DNA of 64,000 nucleotides from contig CANCER010000010.1 in the NCBI GenBank assembly GCA_947375135.1, positions 1 to 64,000 on the forward strand, read 5' to 3'. The translations under genes were made by a program, and so were the position numbers. This document shows positions 8,102 through 16,486 of the stretch, piece by piece. How positions within the stretch are numbered: position 1 is the stretch's first letter; every line of letters begins with the position of its first letter. Source of the DNA: Comamonadaceae bacterium. GTDB taxonomy: Bacteria > Pseudomonadota > Gammaproteobacteria > Burkholderiales > Burkholderiaceae_C. The notes under the pieces were generated by a model. That model had not been told where the DNA came from. It saw only the letters and a program-made list of their open reading frames with translations, and did no database searches.

Positions 8102-10459
8102 ATGCAACGGTTCCATAAAAGCAAAAAAGTCGGACTTGCGTTTGCCATCGCCCTCTTGGTGGGTTCTGCCGTGGCAGTCGCGGCAGGTGAAGAAGGCATG
8201 TTTCTGGACATCAAGGTCAACCAGGTGCAGCGCGGGGAGTTTGCAACCTACCGGGCGGCCGATGGTGACATTTACATTCGCTTATCTGATTTTCCCCAAC
8301 TGGGCCTGAAACGTGACATCAGCCTGCCCCGTGTGCGCATTGAGGGCGAGAGCGGCAGCTTCGTCTCCTTGCGTGACATGGGCGCTATCCGCATGGAACT
8401 GGACATCGACAAGATGGCACTGGCGCTTGAGTTGCCACCGGAGGTGTTTGACACAACCGCACTTGACTTGGGCAACCGGGCAACCCGTGATTCACTCACC
8501 GCTGCGCAGAGCAGTGGGTTCTTGAACTACCGGCTGGCCGACACCGCCTATGGTTCAGCCGACCCCTCGCGCACCCTTGCCACCGAAATCGGGCTGCGCT
8601 ATGGCCGCGTGCTGTTGCTCAACCAAAGCCAGTTTCGCGAGAACGGTGACACCTCGCGCTATCTCACGCAGTTGGTGTACGACAGGCCGGAGGACCAGCA
8701 GCGCTTGGTTGCTGGTGACTTTGTCGGCACTTCCGGCGAGTTGGGATCTGCCTTGAACATGGGGGGCTTGAACTTTTCCAAGGTCTACAGCATGACCCCC
8801 GAACTCATCCCCCAGCCCCTGGCCGGGTTTGCCGGGGTTGCCAACTCGCCCTCGCAGGTGGAGGTGCGCATGGGCGGCGTGCCGGTCGCCTACTCCCAAG
8901 TGGCCACCGGGCCTTTTCAATTGCAAAACCTGCGCCAATATGGTGGCGCAGGTGATGTGCAGGTCATCGTGCGCGATGCATTGGGGCGCGAGCAGTTGTA
9001 CACCTTCCCCTTCTACTTCTCAGACCAGTCCCTGCGCGAAGGCTTGCAGGAATACAGCTATTCACTGGGGAAAATTCGCACCAACCCGGGCCTACCCAGT
9101 GAGGACTATGGCAAGACCGCGTTCTCTGCATTTCACCGTTTTGGCTACAGCAATGCCCTGACGCTGGGCGCGCGCGCCGAGGCAGCCGAGAATCTGACCA
9201 ATGTGGGTCTGAGTGCCATCTGGCGCAGCGACCAGTGGGGCGTACTGTCCGGTGCGGCGTCGGGCAGCGACTACGCAGGGCAGGTTGGCGATGCGGAAAT
9301 GCTGGCATACAACTTCCAGCGGTCCAACTTCGGACTGGGCACCGTTGCCCGCAGTTACAGCGCCCACTACGCGCCCCTGGAAACGCTGACCACCCCCTTC
9401 AAACGCAGTGGCGAATACGGCGCCAGCCTGTCCTGGCGCCTGGGTGTGAGCCAGAGCCTGAGTTTCGATCACACCCTGAGACAGACGCGCGACCTGGGTG
9501 ACACGCGCACAAGCAGCCTCAACTATTTCCAGAACCTGGGACGCAACAGCGTGCTGTACGCCACCTTGCAGCGCACGGATGACAACACTGCTTCGCAGCC
9601 CAACACCTCGCTGTTTGTCGGCTGGCTCTATCGCTTCGACAACAAGTACACCGCCTCCGCAAGCGCAAGCCAGGACGAGAAGGGGCACCAGACTTTGTTC
9701 ACGCAAGTGGGGCGTGACATACCTACCGGTGAAGGACTGGGATACCGCGTGGGTTGGAGCGGCACCCAGCCCGAGAACTCAGACCGCTTCAATGGCTATG
9801 CGCAATGGAATCTGCCTGCTGCCAGCGTGTCGGTGGACGCAAACACCTATCCGTCCCAGGCCGGCAGTGGGGATTACCGCGAGTTGGCCGTCGCGGGCTC
9901 CATTGCGTTTGCCGGCAGCGCCTGGGGCTTTTCGCGGCAAATCAATGACAGCTTCGCCATCGTCCGGATGGGTACGCCCGTGTCCGGGGTACCGGTCATG
10001 GCCAACAGCCAGCAAATTGGAGTCAGCAATACCAGCGGGCAAGTCATCAGCCCCAGCGTTGGGTCTTTCTACGAGTCGCGCATTTCCATTGACGACAAAA
10101 ATGTCCCGTTGAACTATGTGATGGGACGGGACTTCTTCACTGTCAAGCCCGCCTACCGCAGTGGTGTGGACGTGAACTTCGGGCTGCGGCGTATGCGGGG
10201 GCTTGATGGTGTGGTCCGTGTGCGCGAGGGCGAGGACACGCCCACGGCGGATAACCAACTCCTGACCCTGACCAGGGAGGGCGTGCTTGAACAGGAAATT
10301 CAGATCGGTCGGGGCGGTCATTTTTACATTGAAAACATCGCTCCCGGCGCGTACCGCGGCGAGATCAAGACGGCAAAACAAACCTGCCATTTTGTGATGC
10401 AGGTGCCGGACAGCGGGGAAGTCGTTTTCGCTTTGCCAGGAGACCTCATCTGTGAATAA
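8102..10459 (+). CDS. Fimbrial outer-membrane usher protein
   Basis: This 785-residue usher forms the outer-membrane pore through which subunits are polymerised. A signal peptide covers residues 1-27 (ending AVAA). An N-terminal periplasmic domain, a large beta-barrel (about 110-640, with the plug region near GGVPVAYSQVATGPF) and C-terminal beta domains follow. A cysteine near the end (KTAKQTCHFVMQV) and the final DLICE are typical of ushers. The ATG at 8102 is chosen because the signal peptide begins there; a GTG at 8069 in the same frame would add eleven unlikely residues. The stop overlaps the next subunit by 8 bases. Confidence 0.9.
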   Translation: MQRFHKSKKVGLAFAIALLVGSAVAVAAGEEGMFLDIKVNQVQRGEFATYRAADGDIYIRLSDFPQLGLKRDISLPRVRIEGESGSFVSLRDMGAIRMELDIDKMALALELPPEVFDTTALDLGNRATRDSLTAAQSSGFLNYRLADTAYGSADPSRTLATEIGLRYGRVLLLNQSQFRENGDTSRYLTQLVYDRPEDQQRLVAGDFVGTSGELGSALNMGGLNFSKVYSMTPELIPQPLAGFAGVANSPSQVEVRMGGVPVAYSQVATGPFQLQNLRQYGGAGDVQVIVRDALGREQLYTFPFYFSDQSLREGLQEYSYSLGKIRTNPGLPSEDYGKTAFSAFHRFGYSNALTLGARAEAAENLTNVGLSAIWRSDQWGVLSGAASGSDYAGQVGDAEMLAYNFQRSNFGLGTVARSYSAHYAPLETLTTPFKRSGEYGASLSWRLGVSQSLSFDHTLRQTRDLGDTRTSSLNYFQNLGRNSVLYATLQRTDDNTASQPNTSLFVGWLYRFDNKYTASASASQDEKGHQTLFTQVGRDIPTGEGLGYRVGWSGTQPENSDRFNGYAQWNLPAASVSVDANTYPSQAGSGDYRELAVAGSIAFAGSAWGFSRQINDSFAIVRMGTPVSGVPVMANSQQIGVSNTSGQVISPSVGSFYESRISIDDKNVPLNYVMGRDFFTVKPAYRSGVDVNFGLRRMRGLDGVVRVREGEDTPTADNQLLTLTREGVLEQEIQIGRGGHFYIENIAPGAYRGEIKTAKQTCHFVMQVPDSGEVVFALPGDLICE

Positions 10460-10934
10460 ACCAAGCACAAACCTGCATGCACTGCGCGCCTGTTGGGTTG
10501 CACTGGCATGCGTCTCGGGAAGCAGTTGCCTGCACGCGGGGATAGCGTGCGATGTAGACAGTGCCGCGCTGACCTTTGGCCTGTATGACCCGTCCAGCAC
10601 CAGCCCGACCGACGGCGTGGGCACTGTCGATTTGAAGTGCACCAGCCTGGCGACCGCCACACCCAACGGCGCCAATGTGGCACTCAGCATCAGCCCTGCC
10701 AGCAACCGCAAGATGCTCAGCAACGGGTACGCGCTGAACTATGGCATTTACAGCAACGCTGCACGCTCCGCGAACTGGGGGGACGGCTCGGCCGCGCCCA
10801 TGCTGAGTACGGGCGCCATGCAAGCCAATGAGAGCAAGTCCTTGCGCTTCACGCTGTACGGCCGCATACCGCCATTGCAGAACATCGCTGCGGGGACCTA
10901 CTCGGACGCCCTGCTGATCACCATCACACCTTGA
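10452..10934 (+). CDS. Spore coat U-like minor fimbrial subunit
   Basis: This 160-residue exported protein starts with GTG and overlaps the usher end, implying translational coupling. The signal peptide is about residues 1-29. The mature part has an SCPU fold signature: CDVDSAALTFGLYDP, then TVDLKCTS, LNYGIYSNAARS and the pilin ending GTYSDALLITITP. LNYGIY and WGDG are classical SCPU motifs (LNYNLY...WGDG). The single-domain size and position after the usher suggest a tip or minor subunit. Confidence 0.85.
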   Translation: MNKPSTNLHALRACWVALACVSGSSCLHAGIACDVDSAALTFGLYDPSSTSPTDGVGTVDLKCTSLATATPNGANVALSISPASNRKMLSNGYALNYGIYSNAARSANWGDGSAAPMLSTGAMQANESKSLRFTLYGRIPPLQNIAAGTYSDALLITITP

Positions 10935-10942
10935 AGCCCACC

Positions 10943-11842
10943 ATGACGACCCCCCTCAAATCCACAGACTTGCCCTTGCCTCTGGGCGAGTTTCTGAGCT
11001 CTGCAGGCCTGGTGCCACCGGATCAGGTGCGGTATGCGCTGGACTTGCAGCGCACGACGGGCGAAAGACTGGGCGAAGTTCTGGTGCGGCAAGCGGCCAT
11101 CGATCCCAAGGACATCGCCGCCGTTGTGGAAGTGCAGCAGCAGGTTCGCGAACACCTGAGCCGCGAAAAGGGCCAACCCACCCATGCCCTGCCTGACTGT
11201 TTGAGCGTAGGTGAATTGCTGGTGGCACGGGGTGATGTCACCCGTGCGGTGCTGACTCAAGCCCTGCAGAACAAGCCCAAGGATGCGGATCTGGGTGAGG
11301 TACTGATAAAAATGGGGGCCGTAAAACCAGAGACGCTGTCCCATGTGGTGCCACTGCAAAAGCGTTTGCTCAGCGCCGTGCTGTGTGCCGGTTTGGGCTT
11401 TGCATTTGCGTTCGCGACGCAAACGGCCAGGGCCGCAGGCAGTGGCTCATCGCGCTTGCTGATCACAGCCACCGTACCCAGAGGCGTTCAGCTCACCATC
11501 AAAAGCCACCCCGCCGGATTTACCGTGAGCGAGCAGGACATTGCGCGCGGCTACGTCGACGTGGCGCAGGCCAGCGTGTTTGACATCAAGACCAATAGCG
11601 CCGAGGGCGTCGCCCTGGAATTCCATGGCGTGCACAACGGTGGCGTGATTCAGAGCGTGCAAATCGTCGGCGGAGCCAGTGGCTTCCAGATGCCGGCGTC
11701 GGGTGGCGTCATGCTGATCCAGGGTGGCTGGCGCCCTACGGAAGTTCGCAGTTTCAACCTCCGCTACCGCTTGTACTTGGGCCCCAGCGCACAGCCCGGC
11801 GCGCACGACTGGCCTTATTCGATGACCGTCACTGCGCTGTGA
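10943..11842 (+). CDS. Fusion protein: tandem MshEN-like repeats, internal signal/TM segment and fimbrial-type C-terminal domain
   Basis: The protein has 299 residues from the ATG (the track frame also allows TTG at 10931, overlapping the previous stop). Residues 13-36 and 42-65 are two 24-residue repeats (PLGEFLSSAGLVPPDQVRYA... and RLGEVLVRQAAIDPKDIAAV...) separated by exactly five residues. This is the architecture known for the MshEN domain, which binds cyclic di-GMP in MshE-type ATPases. A second, weaker pair lies at 88-111 and 116-139. A hydrophobic stretch at 142-159 ends in ARA-AG, looking like an internal signal peptide or anchor. Residues 165-299 form a beta-rich domain ending YSMTVTAL, as in fimbrial proteins. 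No ATPase domain is present. Function is unknown; coupling of cyclic di-GMP to the pilus is an inference. Confidence 0.75.
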   Translation: MTTPLKSTDLPLPLGEFLSSAGLVPPDQVRYALDLQRTTGERLGEVLVRQAAIDPKDIAAVVEVQQQVREHLSREKGQPTHALPDCLSVGELLVARGDVTRAVLTQALQNKPKDADLGEVLIKMGAVKPETLSHVVPLQKRLLSAVLCAGLGFAFAFATQTARAAGSGSSRLLITATVPRGVQLTIKSHPAGFTVSEQDIARGYVDVAQASVFDIKTNSAEGVALEFHGVHNGGVIQSVQIVGGASGFQMPASGGVMLIQGGWRPTEVRSFNLRYRLYLGPSAQPGAHDWPYSMTVTAL

Positions 11843-11869
11843 AGCCACCGTTTCGTAGCGAGTCCCCGC

Positions 11870-12526
11870 ATGAACACTTGGCCGCTGATACTGATCGTGG
11901 ACGACTCCAGCGCCGACGCGCTGGCTCTGTCCGGCATGTTGAGTCTGGAGTACCGTATCCAACGCGCGCACAGCGGCGCTGACGCGCTGGACAGGGTGCA
12001 GCGAAGCCCGACGCCGGACTTGGTGTTGCTGGACCTCGTGATGCCGGGCCTGGACGGTTTTGAGGTGTGCAAACGCATGAAGCAATCCGCCGTCACACGC
12101 GATGTTCCAGTGGTCTTCATCACTGCCGTACACGATGCCGCACAGGAAGCACGCGCCCTGGAACTGCAGGCCGCAGACTACATCACCAAACCCTATTCGG
12201 TAGAGGTGGCGCGGGCCCGCATTCGCAAGGCCTTGTGGTCCAAGTCCAAGGCTGCTTTGCAATTGCCCAACGGCCACGCCAAGGGCGGCCAGTCGCAGGA
12301 AGAAATCCAGACGACCCCGGATTCTTTACCCCGCCTGGGCAAACGCGAAATGCAAGTGATGGCACTCATTGCCGAGGGCCTGACCTCTGCCGAAATTGCC
12401 GAGCGACTCTTTATCGCCAAGGGCACGGTCGAGGTGCACCGCGAAAACATCATGCGCAAGCTGGGCGTGCGCAACATCGCCGGGCTGGTGAAGTGCGCCG
12501 TGCGCAACGGCTTGCTGGCGCCCTGA
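11870..12526 (+). CDS. Response regulator with receiver and LuxR-type DNA-binding domain
   Basis: This 218-residue two-component regulator has a receiver domain at 1-125 with Asp11-Asp12, the phosphoacceptor Asp55 (LVLLDLVMPG), Thr85 and Lys107 (ITKPYS). A linker (about 125-150) leads to a LuxR/GerE helix-turn-helix (about 152-215: LGKREMQVMALIAEG, SAEIAERLFIAKGTVEVHRE). It starts 27 bases after the fimbrial fusion gene and has no partner kinase beside it. By position it probably controls the fimbrial operon, possibly through the AT-rich control region, but the sequence does not prove this. Confidence 0.88.
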   Translation: MNTWPLILIVDDSSADALALSGMLSLEYRIQRAHSGADALDRVQRSPTPDLVLLDLVMPGLDGFEVCKRMKQSAVTRDVPVVFITAVHDAAQEARALELQAADYITKPYSVEVARARIRKALWSKSKAALQLPNGHAKGGQSQEEIQTTPDSLPRLGKREMQVMALIAEGLTSAEIAERLFIAKGTVEVHRENIMRKLGVRNIAGLVKCAVRNGLLAP

Positions 12527-12527
12527 A

Positions 12528-13877
12528 CTATTTAGCCTCTTCAGCCCCCAGCACCACCGTCACCATGCGCTCCGGTTGCACGGCACGCGCAAAGGCGGCG
12601 CGGATATCGACCACGGTAAGCTGTTGCACCCGGGCGGTCCAGGCTTCCAGGTAGTCCAGCGGCAAGTTGTTCCAGGCGATATTGGCCACGTTGTCGAGCA
12701 GTTTGCGGTTGCTGTCCAGGCGCAGGGCAAAGCCGCCGATCAGGTTGTCCTTGGCAGCCTGCAGTTCCTTTTCGGTCGGGCCCTCATTCACAAACTTCGC
12801 CAGCACCTCGCGCACCAGCGTCAGTGCCTGCTGCGCCTGGTCCGGGCGCGTCTGCAGGCCGATGGTGAAGGCGCCCGCATGCAAACCCGGCGCGAAGGCG
12901 CTGTAGACGCTGTAGGTCAGGCCCCGCTTTTCGCGCACCTCTTCGGTCAGCCGTGCGGTAAAGCCGCCACCGCCCAGAATGTGGTTGCCCACCGTCAGGG
13001 CGAAGAAGTCCGGTGAATTGCGCTTGACGCCGGGCTGGCCGACCAGCACATGGGCCTGGGCCGAGGCAAAGGCAATGCGCTCCTCGCGTGCAGCGGTCAG
13101 TGGCGCCACCTCGGGCACCGCCGGCAAAGCGTCACAACCCCTGGTGGGCAGATAGGCCAGCAGCTTGCTGACCAGCGCATCGGCCTGGGCCCGGTTCAGC
13201 GCCCCCACGATGCTCACCTTGGCGCTGCAGGCCCTGAGCGCCTGCGCGTGCAGGCTGCGCAGGTCCGCCGCGCTGATGCGGCCCAGCGACGCTTCGGTGC
13301 TCTCGGCACCATAGGGATGGTCGCCATACACGGCATGGGCAAAGGCCCGTGCGGCCAGGGTGGCGGGCCGGGTGTTGGCTTCTTTCAGGCTGGCCACCAG
13401 TTTGGGGCGGTCGCGCAACCAGGGCGCTTCCGGATAGGCCGGATCGCCCAACTGGCGTGCCGCCAGGGCGGTGGCTTTTTCCAGCAGGTCCGGGTAGGTG
13501 AGGGAGCGCAAGGCAAAGCTCAGGCGGTCGGCACCGGCACTGCCGCCCAAGCTAGCCCCCAGATCGGCCCAGGCGTCGCTCAGGCCGTTTTCATCCAGGG
13601 CGGCATCCTGACCCCTGGCCTTGACGCCATAGGCCGTGCCGGAGGCCATCAGGTTGGCCAGGCCGGGCTTGTCCTTCGGGTCGCGCCGGCCACCGGCGTC
13701 GAAGTCGATCTGCACGTCCACCATGGGGATGGCCGGGCTTTCCACCAGATACACCTGGGCGCCGGAGGCTTGCGTCCAGTGGGCAATCGGGATGGCAGCG
13801 TGGCTGGTCAGGGCACAGCAGAGCGCGGCAAGACCGAGCAGCGCCAAGCGGGCGGGTGTGAAGGAAATCGCAGTCAT
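12528..13877 (-). CDS. M16-family peptidase-like protein, non-catalytic partner subunit
   Basis: This 449-residue exported protein has a signal peptide (about 1-28, ending SHA-A). It shows the M16 fold: VQIDFDAGGRRDPKDKPGLANLMASGTAYG aligns with the region that in active members carries HxxEH, but those residues are missing. A C-terminal segment, TVGNHILGGGGFTARLTEEVREKRGLTYSV, is the conserved M16 C-domain motif. The upstream gene encodes the zinc-binding member, so the two likely form a heterodimer in the periplasm. The ATG at 13877 is preferred to a TTG at 13898 because it begins the signal peptide and leaves 17 bases after the previous stop. Confidence 0.87.
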   Translation of the reverse strand: MTAISFTPARLALLGLAALCCALTSHAAIPIAHWTQASGAQVYLVESPAIPMVDVQIDFDAGGRRDPKDKPGLANLMASGTAYGVKARGQDAALDENGLSDAWADLGASLGGSAGADRLSFALRSLTYPDLLEKATALAARQLGDPAYPEAPWLRDRPKLVASLKEANTRPATLAARAFAHAVYGDHPYGAESTEASLGRISAADLRSLHAQALRACSAKVSIVGALNRAQADALVSKLLAYLPTRGCDALPAVPEVAPLTAAREERIAFASAQAHVLVGQPGVKRNSPDFFALTVGNHILGGGGFTARLTEEVREKRGLTYSVYSAFAPGLHAGAFTIGLQTRPDQAQQALTLVREVLAKFVNEGPTEKELQAAKDNLIGGFALRLDSNRKLLDNVANIAWNNLPLDYLEAWTARVQQLTVVDIRAAFARAVQPERMVTVVLGAEEAK

Positions 13878-13894
13878 GGTGCAGTTCTGCCGGT

Positions 13895-15322
13895 TCAATG
13901 ACGCAGGCCGGCAGGCGCGGGTCGGGGTTTACGGGTGGTATCCAGCGGCTGCGGCAGCAGGGTGGCCACGGTGAGCGCGTCGTCACCAAAGTATTTGGCG
14001 GCCACGGCTTGCACCTGGGCAGCTGTTACGGTGCGCAGGCGGGCGATCAGCTTGGCATCGGCATCCAGGGGAAAGCCGGTGGCCCAGTGGGTGCCCAGGA
14101 TGCGGCCCTGGTTGAACACACTGTCGAGCTTGTACACCTCGCTGGCAATCCACTGGTTTTTAACGCGCTGCAGCTCGGTGGCCTGCACGCCCTCTTTGGC
14201 GATCAACGCCACCTGGGCGCGCAAAGCCGCTTCCACTTGCGCGGCGGTCTTGCCGGCCGAGGGCACGCCGTACAAAAAGCACATTTCCGGCCCGCGTGCG
14301 CCCATGCCGCAGTGGGCACCGGCGCTGTCGGCCACATGGTCATCGTTTTGCGTCAACGCACGGTCCAAGCGGGCGTTGTCGTAACCGCTGAGCACGGCGG
14401 CCAGCACGGTCAGCGCCAGGGCATCGTTGCCGGCCGCGTCAGAGTCGTTGTCCAGCGCGGCGGCCGACATACCGGGAATCTTGAAGGCCAGAGTCACGCT
14501 GGCCTGCTCGGCCGGGGCCTTGAAGTCCAGACGGCGCATGCCGCCCTGCTCGGGCTCCACACGGGGCTTGCGCAGCGGCACGGCATGGCCGGTGATGCCG
14601 CCGTAGAACTTTTGCGCCAATGCGTACACCGCGTCCGGCTCCACATCACCAGCCACCACGATGGCGGCATTGGCCGGGGTGTACCAGCGCTGGAAGAAGG
14701 CGCGGGCGTCGTCCGGCGTGAGGGCGTCCAGGTCATTCATCCAACCCACGATGGGGCGGCGGTAGGGCGAGGCGGTGTAGGCCACGGCGTGCAGGGCCTC
14801 ACTCAGGCGCGCATGCGGGCTGTCTTCGGTGCGCAGGCGGCGCTCTTCCTTCACCACCGCCAACTCCTTGGCAAATTCCTCGTCGCTCCACTGGCTGTGG
14901 GCAAAGCGGTCGGCTTCGAGCTGCATCACATCGGCCAGGCGATTGGCCGGTATCTGCTGAAAGTAGCCCGTGTAGTCCTTGCTGGTGAAGGCGTTTTCGC
15001 GCCCGCCCAGGGCTGCCACCTTGCGGGAGAAGTCTCCCGCCTTCACGGCGGGCGTGCCCTTGAACATCATGTGCTCCAGCACATGGGCTACGCCGCTGGT
15101 GCCGTCCACTTCGTCCATGGAGCCCACGCGCACCCACAGCATGTGCACGGCCGTGGGGGCACGGTGGTCGGGCTGCACGATCAGCGTCATGCCGTTTGGC
15201 AGGGTGTATTGGCGCACGGTGGCAACCTCTGCCACGGCAGCGCCAGCAGCCCAATGGCACAGGCCCAGGAACAAAGCACAGCCGGTTTGAAGGCGCAAGC
15301 GCCAGGTGTTTGTGTGTTTCAT
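13895..15322 (-). CDS. M16-family zinc metallopeptidase, catalytic subunit
   Basis: This 475-residue exported peptidase related to pitrilysin and PqqL has a signal peptide of about 1-31 (ending AGAAVA). The inverted zinc motif His80-xx-Glu83-His84 (HVLEHMMFKG) and the third ligand Glu160 (VVKEERR) lie 76 residues apart, as in the family. The C-terminal M16 domain is also visible. A much longer open frame runs upstream, but that is only the antisense of ftsY and the ABC operon. The ATG at 15322 starts the signal peptide and faces divergent ftsY, whose start is 28 bases away. Confidence 0.9.
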   Translation of the reverse strand: MKHTNTWRLRLQTGCALFLGLCHWAAGAAVAEVATVRQYTLPNGMTLIVQPDHRAPTAVHMLWVRVGSMDEVDGTSGVAHVLEHMMFKGTPAVKAGDFSRKVAALGGRENAFTSKDYTGYFQQIPANRLADVMQLEADRFAHSQWSDEEFAKELAVVKEERRLRTEDSPHARLSEALHAVAYTASPYRRPIVGWMNDLDALTPDDARAFFQRWYTPANAAIVVAGDVEPDAVYALAQKFYGGITGHAVPLRKPRVEPEQGGMRRLDFKAPAEQASVTLAFKIPGMSAAALDNDSDAAGNDALALTVLAAVLSGYDNARLDRALTQNDDHVADSAGAHCGMGARGPEMCFLYGVPSAGKTAAQVEAALRAQVALIAKEGVQATELQRVKNQWIASEVYKLDSVFNQGRILGTHWATGFPLDADAKLIARLRTVTAAQVQAVAAKYFGDDALTVATLLPQPLDTTRKPRPAPAGLRH

Positions 15323-15350
15323 AGAATGGGTGATTCTAAGAACGGCACCC

Positions 15351-16472
15351 ATGTTCAGCTTTTTCAAGAAAAAATCCCCTTCCATTCCCCCAGCAGCTGT
15401 GACGCAGCCCCCTGACGCGCCAGCCCAACCCGCTGCGCCCGGCCCGCTTACGCCCTCCGTTGCAGCCCCCGCGCCTTCGGGGGCCTCGCTTGTTCCCCCC
15501 GGTGGCTCCCTGATCGGCAGCGCGCTGGCGGCACCCATCGCGGTGGCAGACATCCCGGCCGCAGCTCCGCCGGAGCGCCAAAAATGGCTGGCCAAGCTCA
15601 AGGCCGGTTTGGGGAAAACGGCTGCCAGTCTGTCCGGCGTCTTCGGTGGCGCCAAGGTGGACGAGGCGCTGTACGAAGAACTGGAAAGCGCCCTGCTGAT
15701 GGCCGATGCCGGCGTCTCGGCCACCCAGTTTTTGACCGACACCCTGCGCAAGCGCGCCAAGGCGGCGGGGGTAACGCACCCGGTGGCGCTGAAGAACCTG
15801 CTGATCGCCCTCCTGGCCGAGCTGCTGCAGCCGCTGCAAAAGCCCCTGGTCATCGGCCAGCATACGCCCACCGTGATCATGGTCACCGGCGTCAATGGCG
15901 CGGGCAAAACCACTTCGATTGGCAAGCTCACCCGCCACCTGGCCGAGGACGGCGCCAGCGTGCTGCTGGCTGCGGCCGACACCTTCCGCGCCGCTGCGCG
16001 CGAGCAGCTCAGCGTCTGGGCCGACCGCAACACGGTGGAAATCATCAGCCAGGCCGGGGCCGACCCGGCAGCCGTCAGCTTTGATGCGGTCGCCGCAGGC
16101 AAGGCGCGCGGCAAGGACGTGGTGCTGATCGACACCGCAGGGCGCCTGCCCACACAGGTACACCTGATGGAAGAGTTGAAAAAAATCAAGCGCGTGATCC
16201 AGAAGGCCGACCCCACGGCGCCGCACGAGGTGCTGCTGGTGATTGACGGCAACACCGGCCAGAACGCGGTGTCGCAGGTCAAGTCGTTTGACGACGCGCT
16301 GGGCCTGACCGGCCTGATCGTGACCAAGCTGGACGGCACGGCCAAGGGCGGTGTGCTGGCAGCCATTGCGCGCGAGCGGCCCGTGCCCGTGTACTTCATC
16401 GGTGTGGGCGAGCAACTCAACGAATTGGAAACCTTTAACGCGCGTGAATTCGCCCAGGCCTTGCTGGCCTGA
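15351..16472 (+). CDS. ftsY: Signal recognition particle receptor FtsY
   Basis: FtsY docks ribosome-nascent chain-SRP complexes at the inner membrane. The product is 373 residues. The start MFSFFKKK is the typical membrane-targeting beginning. Residues 10-75 are a proline/alanine-rich stretch in place of the acidic A domain of E. coli. The NG domain follows: G1 GVNGAGKT (180-187), DTAGRLP (261-267) and TKLDG (325-329). Its start is 28 bases from the divergent peptidase start. An ABC-type operon follows 14 bases downstream. Confidence 0.96.
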   Translation: MFSFFKKKSPSIPPAAVTQPPDAPAQPAAPGPLTPSVAAPAPSGASLVPPGGSLIGSALAAPIAVADIPAAAPPERQKWLAKLKAGLGKTAASLSGVFGGAKVDEALYEELESALLMADAGVSATQFLTDTLRKRAKAAGVTHPVALKNLLIALLAELLQPLQKPLVIGQHTPTVIMVTGVNGAGKTTSIGKLTRHLAEDGASVLLAAADTFRAAAREQLSVWADRNTVEIISQAGADPAAVSFDAVAAGKARGKDVVLIDTAGRLPTQVHLMEELKKIKRVIQKADPTAPHEVLLVIDGNTGQNAVSQVKSFDDALGLTGLIVTKLDGTAKGGVLAAIARERPVPVYFIGVGEQLNELETFNAREFAQALLA

Positions 16473-16486
16473 AGGACCTTTTGAAA

